Below are positions 1-8,941 of a stretch of 40,362 nt of DNA, in pieces. How positions within the stretch are numbered: position 1 is the stretch's first letter; the number at the start of each line of letters is the position of its first letter. This DNA is from CAYZJV01 sp964478945 (GTDB lineage: Bacteria > Spirochaetota > Spirochaetia > Sphaerochaetales > Sphaerochaetaceae). The DNA is taken from positions 1-40,362 of the forward strand of contig CAYZJV010000021.1 in NCBI GenBank assembly GCA_964478945.1, given 5' to 3'. Position numbers and translations under genes: made by a program. Under the pieces are notes generated by a model, which saw only the letters and a list, made by a program, of their open reading frames with translations, was not told the origin of the DNA and did no database searches.

Positions 1-865
1 ATTCATCCCGCATCCGCAACAAGTAGTCCAGGGCTGCCTTTTGGCCGGTGATCTCAAGATCTCCACTATACCGGGTGTCGTTCCACCCTTCGATGTCGAC
101 GGTGCCTTGGTACCCCGATTGCTGCAGGATAGTGAAGATGGCTTTCCAATTGGTGTCTCCGAAGCCGGGGAGGCAGGATTCATGATAACTTTCTGCTCCA
201 TGCAATCCTTTGGTTCTGATCAAATCATGGTCTATCCTGCTGTCCTTGCCATGCACATGGAAAATTCGGTGTGCCCACTCCGACAATTGTCCGATCGGGT
301 CGCACAGCATCTCCAGTTGGTGACAGGGTTCCCATTCCAGTCCGATGTTTTGTGAATCGATGGTGCGGAACATCAAATCCCAGGCATCGGGATTGAATGC
401 GATATTCCACTTTCCCCGTTTCCAGGTGTCTCCAAGACGACAGTTTTCGAATGCGATCTTCACTCCCAGTGCTTCGGCCCGCTCCACCATGGGAGAGAAT
501 ACCCGGTTCCACTTGTCCATCGAATCGGGAACCGATGCACCGGGAACCCTTCCTGCGAAGCACCCTACCACAGGAGCTTCGAGACTCGGAGCTAGTTCGA
601 TCAGGGAGGCGAGGTCCTCGCGTGTGCGAAGCCCCGTTGGTGAATCATCGAGTGCATTCCCGTAGACTGCGAGGGAACTGATTGATGTGGCGGTTGTCCC
701 TGTCGCCTCCAACACATCATCACGCAGCTTGGCAAGATCAATCCCACCATACGTTTGCCAAAACATGATCGAGAAACACTCGAATCCCGCTGGAGCAAGT
801 GTTTTAATTGCCGATGCAGGATCCTCCGATCCCTTCACCAGTGTACCGATGGGAATTTTTCTCAT
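1..865 (-). CDS. Sugar phosphate isomerase/epimerase family protein (xylose isomerase-like TIM barrel), 3' end outside window
   Basis: The reading frame starts at the ATG at 865-863 and runs open to the left edge, giving about 288 residues without a stop, so the C-terminus is cut off. The protein reads as a xylose-isomerase-like TIM barrel. Candidate metal ligands sit in the strand-end motifs FENC, EWEPCHQ, HVHGKD and DIEGWND. These enzymes isomerise, epimerise or eliminate on sugars or keto-sugars in the cytoplasm. The start codon overlaps the stop of the upstream dehydrogenase (ATGA), so the two are probably translationally coupled. It is the last visible gene of the lacI-dehydrogenase-isomerase group. 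The family call is firm; the substrate is unknown. Confidence 0.85.
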   Translation of the reverse strand, partial: MRKIPIGTLVKGSEDPASAIKTLAPAGFECFSIMFWQTYGGIDLAKLRDDVLEATGTTATSISSLAVYGNALDDSPTGLRTREDLASLIELAPSLEAPVVGCFAGRVPGASVPDSMDKWNRVFSPMVERAEALGVKIAFENCRLGDTWKRGKWNIAFNPDAWDLMFRTIDSQNIGLEWEPCHQLEMLCDPIGQLSEWAHRIFHVHGKDSRIDHDLIRTKGLHGAESYHESCLPGFGDTNWKAIFTILQQSGYQGTVDIEGWNDTRYSGDLEITGQKAALDYLLRMRDE

Positions 866-1926
866 GAAGGGAGGCCTCCCGGAGCAAGATCATCGAGCAA
901 ATGCTGTACCTTCAGTCCATAAGTGAAATCAGGTAAGGGGCCGAGATCCGGACGGTATGATTGTTGTGCCACAAGATTGCAGAACTGCTCATAGGTGGAA
1001 GGAACCACAGGAAACGTGATCAATTTCTTGGTTCCCGTAACATGATTTGATAATTCCACATCCGTGCGTGAACGACGAAGGTCCAATCGTGCGGTCGCTT
1101 CGGAACCTTCTATGGTGATGGAAAAATCATCCGTTGCGCCGGTATCGATGAGACTCATTGCGATCGTACAGGGAACATCATCCGCTACTTGCGCATGTGC
1201 CGATACTGCCACATATGCCGCAAGACCCTGTGTGAATTCATCGGTGGGATGCAAATCTCCTAGCAATCCTCCGGCATCCGCTTCAATGAGATCGAGTGCG
1301 GAGTCGATGGATACATTCGAAAGCTCTCCGAATATGAACAGCAGTGCATCGATCAGGTGGCTACCCAAATCTCCCACCACACCGGCGGTCCCCTTGTCAC
1401 CCATAAGACGCCATTTCCAACGCGGAACCACGCGCCAATCGCCCCACATTCCTGTGGCTACCCATCCCTGCAGATAGGAGATGGATACCTGTTGGAGTGT
1501 TCCCAGCGCTTTCTGTTCGACCAGTTGTCGCATGGCATGCAACGCAGATGCATTGCGTTTGCTGAAATTCACGAAGGTGGGAACCTGGGATTTCTCGGCT
1601 GTGTCGGCCATCTGTCGCGCTTCCGCAATTGTGCGTACCATCGGTTTTTCACAAAATACCGCTAGATTCCCCTCCATCGCTTCGATGCAGAGATCCTTGT
1701 GACGCCAATCGACCACCGCGCAACTGAAGGCATTCGAGGAGCGACTGTCGATGAGATTCTGGAGATTGTCGAACCAGAGGGGAATGTTATGATCGGCGGC
1801 GAATTGTTGGGCATGAAGCGCCACATGGTCCTTGCATGCACTGAGCACGCAGTTGTGCAGCGATGAGAATTTCTTCGCGTGGTAATTGGCCATGCCACCG
1901 CTTCCGGCTATCGCTAAACGGACCAT
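862..1926 (-). CDS. Gfo/Idh/MocA family NAD(P)-dependent oxidoreductase
   Basis: This 354-residue protein has an N-terminal Rossmann fold with a glycine motif (GSGGMA, residues 8-13), the family Lys in CEKP near residue 94, and a GDLGSH segment near residue 185 holding the usual active-site His. Members oxidise or reduce sugar and polyol hydroxyls with NAD(P). The start ATG lies 11 bases after the lacI stop with only a weak ribosome site. Its stop overlaps the isomerase start, so lacI, dehydrogenase and isomerase form one transcript. It pairs with a TIM-barrel isomerase exactly as the second dehydrogenase at 7661-8833 does. It is shorter and divergent from that paralogue, suggesting a different step or substrate. 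Confidence 0.9.
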   Translation of the reverse strand: MVRLAIAGSGGMANYHAKKFSSLHNCVLSACKDHVALHAQQFAADHNIPLWFDNLQNLIDSRSSNAFSCAVVDWRHKDLCIEAMEGNLAVFCEKPMVRTIAEARQMADTAEKSQVPTFVNFSKRNASALHAMRQLVEQKALGTLQQVSISYLQGWVATGMWGDWRVVPRWKWRLMGDKGTAGVVGDLGSHLIDALLFIFGELSNVSIDSALDLIEADAGGLLGDLHPTDEFTQGLAAYVAVSAHAQVADDVPCTIAMSLIDTGATDDFSITIEGSEATARLDLRRSRTDVELSNHVTGTKKLITFPVVPSTYEQFCNLVAQQSYRPDLGPLPDFTYGLKVQHLLDDLAPGGLPS

Positions 1927-1937
1927 GGCCTATGGTA

Positions 1938-2966
1938 TCACATATCGGAAGGGGAAGGGCAATACCTTGCGGTCGATTCACGTACGATAAAATCGGTCTC
2001 GAGCCACTCGCTCACCGGTTCCTCACGTTCCCCCTGTAGTATGCTGATGAGCAAACGGGTGGCATGACGTGCCAACTTGGTCACAGGATGATCGATGGTG
2101 GAGAGGGGTGGGGTGACATCCCTTACGGGAGGGAGATTGTCATAGCCGACCACACTCAGCTCTTGTGGCACCCTTATGCCCATCTTGGCAGCTTGGGAAA
2201 GGACACCGAACGCACAACGGTCGCTGCTGCAGAAGATCACCGAAGGTCTCTTCGGTTGCATCAACAGTTTCTGTGCCCCCTCATAACCGGAGGTCTTGGA
2301 AAAGTTGCCCTCCACGATCGAACTTTGCACATCGTATTCGGTCACCAAGCGGTTGAACACGGCAAGGCGGTCGATTGCGTTGCAAAATTGCATGTCCCCG
2401 GTGATATATCCCCAATGTCGATGACCCAAGGAATAGGCATGTTCACATGCCTTGCGCATGCCTGTTTCCGGAATGGCATCCACACTATTGAGCCCGGCGT
2501 GGTAGTTGTTGATCAAGACAAAAGGGACGCCTTGCTCCCGTAGTCCTGAGAACGGCTTGAAATCGGCACGGGTGACGGCAAACAACAATCCATCTACGGT
2601 CTTGGATCTAATCAGCGTGTAGTAGTCTTCGGTATTGGATTTCTTCTTGTCCAGGATGATGGTGGCCGAATAGTCCAAGGCATCGCATTCGAGCACCACA
2701 CCGTCGAGGAGCGCAGGAAAGTAGGAGCGGCTGAAGGGAGGGAAGGCATCATAGGAGGGGAGCACGAAGCCCAGCATCTTCGTATGACGGCGTGCGAACA
2801 GCGTTGCCTGACGGGAAGGAATATATCCCAGATCCTTCGCTGCGGCGCGAACCTTTTCCTTGATTGCCTGGGTAATGAGCGGACTGTCGTTCAGAGCCCG
2901 GGAAACAGTCGATTCCGATACTCCCGCTTTGTCCGCCACATCTTTTCTGCTCGGTTTGTTGTCCAT
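1938..2966 (-). CDS. LacI family transcriptional regulator
   Basis: From the ATG at 2966 this is a 342-residue protein beginning MDNKPSRKDVAD. The N-terminal helix-turn-helix (about residues 5-25, containing AGVSESTVSRAL) is followed by the hinge helix and a periplasmic-binding-protein-like sugar sensor domain. An upstream in-frame start exists at 3029, but that extension (MEKGTACRALF...) overlaps the terminator stem and does not look like LacI protein, so the internal ATG is preferred. It lies downstream of the importer operon terminator and first in the group with a dehydrogenase and isomerase. It probably represses the importer operon through the palindrome at 8867-8880; that link is inferred. 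Confidence 0.92.
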   Translation of the reverse strand: MDNKPSRKDVADKAGVSESTVSRALNDSPLITQAIKEKVRAAAKDLGYIPSRQATLFARRHTKMLGFVLPSYDAFPPFSRSYFPALLDGVVLECDALDYSATIILDKKKSNTEDYYTLIRSKTVDGLLFAVTRADFKPFSGLREQGVPFVLINNYHAGLNSVDAIPETGMRKACEHAYSLGHRHWGYITGDMQFCNAIDRLAVFNRLVTEYDVQSSIVEGNFSKTSGYEGAQKLLMQPKRPSVIFCSSDRCAFGVLSQAAKMGIRVPQELSVVGYDNLPPVRDVTPPLSTIDHPVTKLARHATRLLISILQGEREEPVSEWLETDFIVRESTARYCPSPSDM

Positions 2967-2984
2967 GGGTATACCTATCACAAT

Positions 2985-3023
2985 GAAGGGGAAAAGGAAA
3001 AGGGCACGGCAAGCCGTACCCTT
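2985..3023 (-). terminator. Rho-independent terminator of the RbsABC-type importer operon
   Basis: Arms at 3000-3010 and 3013-3023 pair over 11 bp around a 2-base centre. The single C/A mismatch on the plus strand becomes a G-U pair in the minus-strand RNA. The minus-strand transcript then has T-rich sequence (CCCTTTTCCTTTTCC). It lies 38 bases after the binding-protein stop and about 35 bases before the lacI ATG. Confidence 0.75.
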
Positions 3024-3060
3024 CTCCAATCTCGGAAATTATGATTCTTTTTCGTTCAAA

Positions 3061-4068
3061 TCAATAGATCGATTCGGGTTCATAATATTCTTCGACGTTG
3101 GAAGCATCGACCAGAACCGAAGGAATGACCACGGTGATCGGTGACGATGCATCATGGAAATCATCGCTTCTCTCGCCGGTTGCCACTTCGGTGGCATAAC
3201 GGATGCCATCGAGGATCATCGAAGGATGGTAGGTGGCAGTTGCGCTTACCAATGGATGTCCATCCATGATCATCTTGTAGACAACCTTCGAACCTGCTCC
3301 GCCGAGGGCGATCTTCACATCCTTGCGTCCCGATTCCTCGATCGCCTGCAATACTCCGAGCAACACATCGTCATCCTGGCAGAACACCGCATCGATGCGG
3401 GGATACTTCTGGAGGAAGGTCTCCATCAGGGTGAGGCCCTTCTGGGTCGACCAGTCGGCATACTCATACTTGTTTCCACCGAGGAGGTTGACCAAGGAAG
3501 GTTCCTTGTTCATTTCGGCGAAGAATGCATCCATTCTCTCGGTATCGATGGTGACGGGAAGTCCACCCATCGCCACATAATACTTCAGTCCCTGTTCCTT
3601 CATCTTCTGGGCAAGCCATTTGCCGCTGTTGGTTCCAAGAGCGGGGTTGTCTCCAGCGATATTCACATACCCGAAAGAGGTGTCGGTCAAACCGCGGTCA
3701 ACGACGAATACACGTACACCACTGTTATGCACCTGTTTTACGGTCGGAGTGAGGGGAGCCGATTCATGGGGAAGAATCACCAAGTAATCCATGCCCCAAA
3801 CCTCGAGATCCTCGACATTCCTGATCTGTGTCGAAGGGCTGTCGGCCGTTACGACACGGAATTCGAATTTGCCGGGTTGTTCGGCCTTGATGTCATCGAC
3901 AGCCTTGTTTGCCCACCATACGATACCACCGGTCCAGCCATGGTCGGCGCTGGGGATGGAAATTCCAATCTTGATCGGTGCTCCGGCCGCCGATTCAGCG
4001 GCTCCAGCAGCGAACAGCATGCCCATCGTCATCAAGAGCACAAGGGTCATCACTACCACTTTTCTCAT
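3061..4068 (-). CDS. Sugar ABC transporter substrate-binding protein (RbsB-like)
   Basis: The start is the ATG at 4068 (MRKVVVMTLVLL), chosen because GGAGGT precedes it and it opens a Sec signal peptide ending near FAAGAAE; a longer frame from 4119 lacks these. The mature 335-residue protein is a periplasmic-binding-protein-like sugar receptor (type I fold; segments GISIPSADHGWTGG, LVILPHESAPLTP, VFCQDDDVLLG). There is no lipobox Cys, so it is probably a free periplasmic protein. It is the last gene of the importer operon, 13 bases after the permease stop and followed by a terminator. The neighbouring dehydrogenases and isomerases suggest a monosaccharide or polyol ligand. Confidence 0.92.
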   Translation of the reverse strand: MRKVVVMTLVLLMTMGMLFAAGAAESAAGAPIKIGISIPSADHGWTGGIVWWANKAVDDIKAEQPGKFEFRVVTADSPSTQIRNVEDLEVWGMDYLVILPHESAPLTPTVKQVHNSGVRVFVVDRGLTDTSFGYVNIAGDNPALGTNSGKWLAQKMKEQGLKYYVAMGGLPVTIDTERMDAFFAEMNKEPSLVNLLGGNKYEYADWSTQKGLTLMETFLQKYPRIDAVFCQDDDVLLGVLQAIEESGRKDVKIALGGAGSKVVYKMIMDGHPLVSATATYHPSMILDGIRYATEVATGERSDDFHDASSPITVVIPSVLVDASNVEEYYEPESIY

Positions 4069-4081
4069 TTTCGAACCTCCA

Positions 4082-5089
4082 TTAGTTCTTTTTATTGTAT
4101 TGCAGCAATACCGCCGCAATGATCACAAGTCCTTTCGCCGCCTGTTGCAGATAGGAGGAGATGCCACCGAGGACCAGCATGTTGTTGATCATGCCGAGCA
4201 TGATCGCTCCCAATACCGTTCCTATGACAGTACCCTTGCCTCCAGTCATGGCGGTTCCACCGATCACCACCGCAGCGATCGCATCGAGTTCGTAGTAGAT
4301 GCAGTCGCTGGAGTTGATGGAATTGAGTCGGGACGACCAGAGTAGGGCCGTCACACCCACCGTCGCTCCGGTGATGATGTAGGGGATCAAACGGGTTTTC
4401 GCCACCTGAACCGCGGAATACCGGGCCACCTGCTCATTCGCACCAACGGCGCACACATAGCGGCCGAAACGGGTGTTGTTCAACACCACATGCAAAATCG
4501 CAGCGATGATGAAGAACATCCACACCGGTACCGGCAATCCCAATAGGCTTCCTGTTCCAATCTCAGGATACACGGTATTCACCGACAGGATGTTTCCCGC
4601 ACCCGAAAAATATTGGATCAGGGAACGGAAGATCGACATCGTTCCCAACGTGGCTATGAACGGTGCGATTCGTCCCTTGGTGACCAGGATGCCATTGAAC
4701 AACCCGCAGAAGGCACCGAAGATCACTGCGAATACCCCTGCAAGCAATACCGACCAATGTGCATTGGGTGGCAACACATTGAGGAAGAAGATGGTGATTC
4801 CTCCCACAAACGCAGTCATCGATCCCACCGAAAGGTCGATACCCCCGGAAATGATCACCATTGTCATTCCCAATCCGATGATTCCAGTGTAGGAGACCTG
4901 TCTCAGGATATTCGTCATATTCCTCATCTGGAGGAATGTGGGCCAACCGATGATCGTGGCGAGAATGAATACCAGGATGAAAGCCATCCCAGTGGAGTGT
5001 TCGCTGAATTTGAAGTTCTTGAACCAACTCACCACACCAGATACCACAGTGGGTCGTATCGCTTTGTTCGTTTTAGATGTATCGTCCAT
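4082..5089 (-). CDS. Sugar ABC transporter permease (RbsC-like)
   Basis: The 335-residue protein has a hydrophilic N-terminus followed by many hydrophobic segments and the RbsC-type signatures SGGIDLSVGSM and GTAMTGGKGTVIGTVLGA. It is the membrane channel of a ribose/galactose-type (CUT2) importer, in which the permease usually works as a homodimer. The frame can be extended one codon to a TTG at 5092, but the ATG at 5089 shares one base with the ATPase stop (TGATG) and lies downstream of GGGAG, so translational coupling to the ATPase is likely. Nothing in the sequence suggests damage. Confidence 0.93.
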   Translation of the reverse strand: MDDTSKTNKAIRPTVVSGVVSWFKNFKFSEHSTGMAFILVFILATIIGWPTFLQMRNMTNILRQVSYTGIIGLGMTMVIISGGIDLSVGSMTAFVGGITIFFLNVLPPNAHWSVLLAGVFAVIFGAFCGLFNGILVTKGRIAPFIATLGTMSIFRSLIQYFSGAGNILSVNTVYPEIGTGSLLGLPVPVWMFFIIAAILHVVLNNTRFGRYVCAVGANEQVARYSAVQVAKTRLIPYIITGATVGVTALLWSSRLNSINSSDCIYYELDAIAAVVIGGTAMTGGKGTVIGTVLGAIMLGMINNMLVLGGISSYLQQAAKGLVIIAAVLLQYNKKN

Positions 5090-6624
5090 CAACTGTTTCT
5101 CCCTGCCAATTGCTGTTCATGTATTCCCGTGGCATGGAACATGATCTGTTCCTCGCTGATGCGGTCCCCTTCGAGACACCCGGTTATGCTTCCTTCCCTC
5201 ATTACATAGATCCTGCTGCACAAGCCCATCACCTCCTCCATCTCGGAGGAGATCACGATGCAGGATATCCCGCTTTCCGCCAACGAATGGATGAAATCGT
5301 AAATCTCACGCTTTGCGTTCACATCGATTCCCCGCGTCGGTTCATCGAGTATGAGGATATGGGGATCGGTGTCCACCCAACGGGCCAGGTAGACCTTCTG
5401 TTGATTTCCTCCACTGAAATATTTCAGTCCCATCCTCATCGAAGCCGCCACTATGTTGAACTTGTCCACATACTTGGCACTCTTCTCCAACTCCTTCTGC
5501 TTGTTGATGAGAAATCGTTTGATGTACTCGCCAAGGCTGATCATCGTGATGTTCTGGGGAATATCGAAATCCTGGACGATTCCCTTCCCCTGTCGATCCT
5601 CACTGAGATATCCTATTCCCAGTTCCACCGCATCGCGGGGAGTCCTGATGTTCACGGTCTTCCCTGAAAGGGTGATCGTTCCTTTGGAGACCGGACGGAG
5701 TCCCATCACCGTTTCGGCGGTTTCCGTCCTTCCGGATCCGACGAGACCGGCGAATCCCAAAATTTCTCCCTTCCTGAGGTCGAACGACACATCCTTCACC
5801 ACCTTTCCACTCGAAAGGTTCTCCACCTTAAGGACCACATCATCACCACTGCGGATCTTCTTGGGAGGGAACACCTGTTGGAAATCCCTGCCTATCATCT
5901 TTCTTGCGATATCCTGTTCATTGATCTCCGACACCTCGTCGATGGTGATCAGATTGCCATCCCTCAGTACCGTCACACGGTCGCAGATCGTGATGATCTC
6001 CTGCAATTTGTGCGATACGAAGACTATGGTGACTCCTTTCTGCTTCAACTGACGCATCAAGTTGAACAATGTCTTGATCTCATGACCGGTCAAGGTGGTG
6101 GTCGGTTCATCCATGATCAGAATCTCGGCATCGAGCAACAAGGCCTTCGAGATCTCGACCTGCTGTTTCTCCGCCACACTCAATTCGCTGATCTTGAGAT
6201 TGACATCGAGCGGCATTCCCAACTCTTCAAGCTGTTTCGCCGCACGCTCACGCATACTCCTCTTGTCAAGAAGGCCTGCCTTGGCAACCATCTCGTTGCC
6301 AAGGAACATGTTCTCGTAGACGGTGAGTGTATTGATCAGGTTGAACTCCTGGGGTACCAGCGCAATTCCCAGCTTCTTCGCAGTGATGTAATCATCGATT
6401 TCGACAGTCCTGCCATCCAGCTCGATGGAACCCAGTGTCGGTTGATATATCCCACATATGATCTTGATGAGGGTCGATTTTCCGGCACCGTTCTCACCGA
6501 TCAACCCCATGATCTCGCCACGGCGGATTCCCACCGTGACGTCGTTGAGTACCCGGACACCCGAGAACTCCTTCACGATACCATGGGTATGCAGTATGAA
6601 CGGAACATTCTGTGTTTCTTTCAT
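5089..6624 (-). CDS. Sugar ABC transporter ATP-binding protein, fused tandem type (RbsA/MglA-like)
   Basis: This 511-residue protein holds two nucleotide-binding domains in one chain, as in RbsA and MglA. The first has a full Walker A (GENGAGKST, about residue 42), a Walker B with LIMDEPT, and a degenerate LSVAEKQQ signature. The second has the usual degenerate P-loop (GLVGSGRTE), signature FSGGNQQK and Walker B LILDEPT. It powers the CUT2 importer whose permease follows immediately and whose receptor comes next. The 511-residue length is normal for the family. Upstream spacing to the isomerase stop is about 30 bases, consistent with one operon starting near 8884. Confidence 0.95.
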   Translation of the reverse strand: MKETQNVPFILHTHGIVKEFSGVRVLNDVTVGIRRGEIMGLIGENGAGKSTLIKIICGIYQPTLGSIELDGRTVEIDDYITAKKLGIALVPQEFNLINTLTVYENMFLGNEMVAKAGLLDKRSMRERAAKQLEELGMPLDVNLKISELSVAEKQQVEISKALLLDAEILIMDEPTTTLTGHEIKTLFNLMRQLKQKGVTIVFVSHKLQEIITICDRVTVLRDGNLITIDEVSEINEQDIARKMIGRDFQQVFPPKKIRSGDDVVLKVENLSSGKVVKDVSFDLRKGEILGFAGLVGSGRTETAETVMGLRPVSKGTITLSGKTVNIRTPRDAVELGIGYLSEDRQGKGIVQDFDIPQNITMISLGEYIKRFLINKQKELEKSAKYVDKFNIVAASMRMGLKYFSGGNQQKVYLARWVDTDPHILILDEPTRGIDVNAKREIYDFIHSLAESGISCIVISSEMEEVMGLCSRIYVMREGSITGCLEGDRISEEQIMFHATGIHEQQLAGRNS

Positions 6625-6653
6625 TGCTACGCTCTTACCCCTTATTCGGGAAC

Positions 6654-7643
6654 CTACTGTTTCATCGCATCATCGAAGGCCAGATTGGAGGGAGCGAAAT
6701 CGATATCCCTGACGAATTCGCAGGCCTCCTTCGCACCATACTCACGCTCCATTCCCGAATCTTCCCATTCGACCGACAACGGACCTTGGTAACCTCCCGC
6801 ATTGAGTTCCCTGATGATGTTTTCGAAATCGACATCGCCATGACCGAGGGAGCGGAAGTTCCAGCCCCGACGGGTATCGCCGAACTCGATATGGGATCCT
6901 AGGATTCCCGCCTTTCCATCGAGGGTCACCGCAGCATCCTTCATATGTACGTGGTAGACCTTGTCGATGAAGTCCCGGAGGAAAATATGGGGAACGACAC
7001 CCTGCCAGATGAGGTGGGAAGGATCGAAATTGAATCCAAGGGTAGGGCGATTGTCGAACTCCTTGAGCAAACGCTGGGCGGTGTAGTAGTCGAAGGCAAT
7101 CTCGGTGGGATGCACCTCCAGTGCGAACCTCACCCCGTACTCGTCGAACACATCGAAAATCGGGGACCAGAGTTCCACAATCTCCTTGAAGGCATCATCG
7201 ACCATCTTTTCAGTGGTTTGGGGGAACGAATACCAATATTTCCAAATTGGGCTACCCATGAATCCGGTGACCACCTTGCAGCCCATGTTGTGGGCAGCCT
7301 GGGCGGTGTACTTCATCTCTTCGATGGCCCACTTGCGAATCTTCTCCGGTTTTCCCTTGTACTCGGCCGGAGCGAACCCATCGAGACGAGGATCCCACAA
7401 ATCACCGACACACTGACCGGACAAGTGGGCACCGAGAGCCCAGCAGGAAAGTCCATGTTTCTTCAGCGTATCCTTCCTCTCCTTCACATAATCGGGATCG
7501 GTGGCAGCCTTGCGTACATCCATGTGATCGCCCCAACAGGCAATCTCAAGTCCATCGTATCCAAAACCTTTTGCCTTTTCGCAAATCGTTTCGAATGGCA
7601 AATCGGCCCATTGTCCTGTGAATATCGTTACAGGTCTTCCCAT
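6654..7643 (-). CDS. Sugar phosphate isomerase/epimerase (xylose isomerase-like TIM barrel)
   Basis: The 329-residue protein is a complete xylose-isomerase-like TIM barrel. Conserved patches include FTGQWADLPFE, GYDGLEIACWGDH, FALEVHPTEIAFD, FNFDPSHLIWQG, YHVHMKDA and LSVEWEDSGM. The Glu, Asp and His residues in these strand ends are the likely divalent-metal site. GGAGAGGATGAA precedes the ATG. It follows the Gfo/Idh dehydrogenase by 17 bases, and I associate this pairing with a subfamily seen widely with sugar importers. The dehydrogenase probably makes a keto-sugar that this enzyme isomerises or cleaves; the actual substrate is not deducible here. Confidence 0.9.
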   Translation of the reverse strand: MGRPVTIFTGQWADLPFETICEKAKGFGYDGLEIACWGDHMDVRKAATDPDYVKERKDTLKKHGLSCWALGAHLSGQCVGDLWDPRLDGFAPAEYKGKPEKIRKWAIEEMKYTAQAAHNMGCKVVTGFMGSPIWKYWYSFPQTTEKMVDDAFKEIVELWSPIFDVFDEYGVRFALEVHPTEIAFDYYTAQRLLKEFDNRPTLGFNFDPSHLIWQGVVPHIFLRDFIDKVYHVHMKDAAVTLDGKAGILGSHIEFGDTRRGWNFRSLGHGDVDFENIIRELNAGGYQGPLSVEWEDSGMEREYGAKEACEFVRDIDFAPSNLAFDDAMKQ

Positions 7644-7660
7644 TTCATCCTCTCCTTATG

Positions 7661-8833
7661 TTACAGTGTCACCCACTGAGCATTCTTTTCCGAACTGTCG
7701 ACACATGCGTTGATGAACCTCACTCCATCGACACCCATCTCTCCATCGGGGAAATCGATATCCTCGGTTGAAAGGGTTCCTCCCGCCTTCTTCTTGGCCA
7801 ATGCGGTGATGAAGGTCTTGTAGATATTGGCGAACGCCTCGAAATAGCCTTCCGGATGCCCTGCGGGAATACGTGAGTATCCTTGGGCATGGTCGTCGAA
7901 GGCATCCCTCCCTCTGGAGAGTTTCATCGAAGGTTTGTCCAGATAACTCACCGAAAGATAATTCGGATCCTCCTGGGACCACTCGATGGAACCCTTGGAA
8001 CCGAAAATCCGGATCCTCAGGGCATTGTCGTATCCGATGGCGATCTGACTTGCCCAATAGAGGCCTTTCGCTCCACTGGTGTAGTTGACCATGATGGTGG
8101 TGTTGTCATCGAGCTTGCGACCGGAAACCATCTTGTCCAGCCTTGCCGAGAGTGAACCGATACGGAGTCCAGTGATGTAGGAAACGAGGTTTTCGATATG
8201 GCTCCCGATATCGCCGGTACAATTGGCCCTTCCCGAGAGTTTCGGATCGGAACGCCATGCGGCCTGCTTGTTACCGTCCGCTTCGGTAGGAGTCGCCAGC
8301 CATTCCTGGGGGTATTCGGCATTGACGAAGCGAATCTCCCCGATATCGCCGGAAGCAACCAATTCCCTGGCATGCTTCACCGCAGGATAGCCGGTGTAGG
8401 TATAGGTGACGGCGAACAACACATTGTGCTTCTTGGCAAGATCGGCCAACTCCCTTGCCTCTGCCACAGTGAAGGTCAACGGCTTGTCGCACACCACCGC
8501 GATCTTCTTGGATAGGAACGCCTTCACCGCTTCGTAGTGCGTGGCATTGGGAGTGACCACCACCGCAAAATCGATTCCATCTTCACGGGAGGCTTCCTGC
8601 GCGGCCATCTCCTCATAGGATGCATAGAGACGATCATCCTCTATTCCCAAAGAACGACCTGTCTCGAGCGTCTTCTCCTTGTCCCGTGAGAAACATCCGG
8701 CTGCAATCCTCGCCAGTCCGTCGAGATTGATGGCTTTCCTGTGGACGTCTCCGATAAAAGCTCCCGGACCGCCTCCCACCATGCCGTAGGTGAGTATTCG
8801 TTGTCGTGTTCCGGCTTCTGATCCTTGTATCAT
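7661..8833 (-). CDS. Gfo/Idh/MocA family NAD(P)-dependent oxidoreductase, first gene of importer operon
   Basis: This 390-residue dehydrogenase has a Rossmann domain with GGGPGAF (about residues 19-25), the family Lys in CDKPLTF near residue 114, and CTGDIGSHIENL near residue 205 with the typical active-site His. The long form with an LSGRANCTGD segment and IPAGHPEGYFEAF near the C-terminus is a recognisable subfamily usually encoded next to a TIM-barrel isomerase, as here. AAAGGAGACGC precedes the ATG. It is promoter-proximal, directly behind the LacI-type operator. Likely role: NAD(P)-dependent oxidation of an imported sugar or glycoside. Confidence 0.92.
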   Translation of the reverse strand: MIQGSEAGTRQRILTYGMVGGGPGAFIGDVHRKAINLDGLARIAAGCFSRDKEKTLETGRSLGIEDDRLYASYEEMAAQEASREDGIDFAVVVTPNATHYEAVKAFLSKKIAVVCDKPLTFTVAEARELADLAKKHNVLFAVTYTYTGYPAVKHARELVASGDIGEIRFVNAEYPQEWLATPTEADGNKQAAWRSDPKLSGRANCTGDIGSHIENLVSYITGLRIGSLSARLDKMVSGRKLDDNTTIMVNYTSGAKGLYWASQIAIGYDNALRIRIFGSKGSIEWSQEDPNYLSVSYLDKPSMKLSRGRDAFDDHAQGYSRIPAGHPEGYFEAFANIYKTFITALAKKKAGGTLSTEDIDFPDGEMGVDGVRFINACVDSSEKNAQWVTL

Positions 8834-8866
8834 AGTGCGTCTCCTTTATAGTGTCGCGTACAGTTG

Positions 8867-8918
8867 TGCACGCGCGTGCATTCATTGGTATGGTAACCCA
8901 CCTTACGTGCGTTTGCAA
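8867..8918 (-). promoter_or_regulatory. Promoter and LacI-type operator of the importer operon
   Basis: On the minus strand a -35 TTGCAA (8918-8913) and a -10 TACCAT (8895-8890) are separated by 17 bases, 4 of 6 consensus matches each. Directly downstream, at 8867-8880, lies the perfect 14-bp palindrome TGCACGCGCGTGCA with a central CG, the hallmark of LacI-family operators. The expected start point near 8883 places the palindrome at about +3 to +16, where a repressor would block transcription. The -35 itself lies in a second partial palindrome (CGCTTGCAAACG). Confidence 0.65.
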
Positions 8919-8941
8919 GCGAAATTTCTGATTATGGAGCG

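Noticed and set aside
3154..4122. 322-residue plus-strand open frame
   Set aside because: Antisense shadow of the RbsB-like gene; rich in His and Gly, with no recognisable motif.
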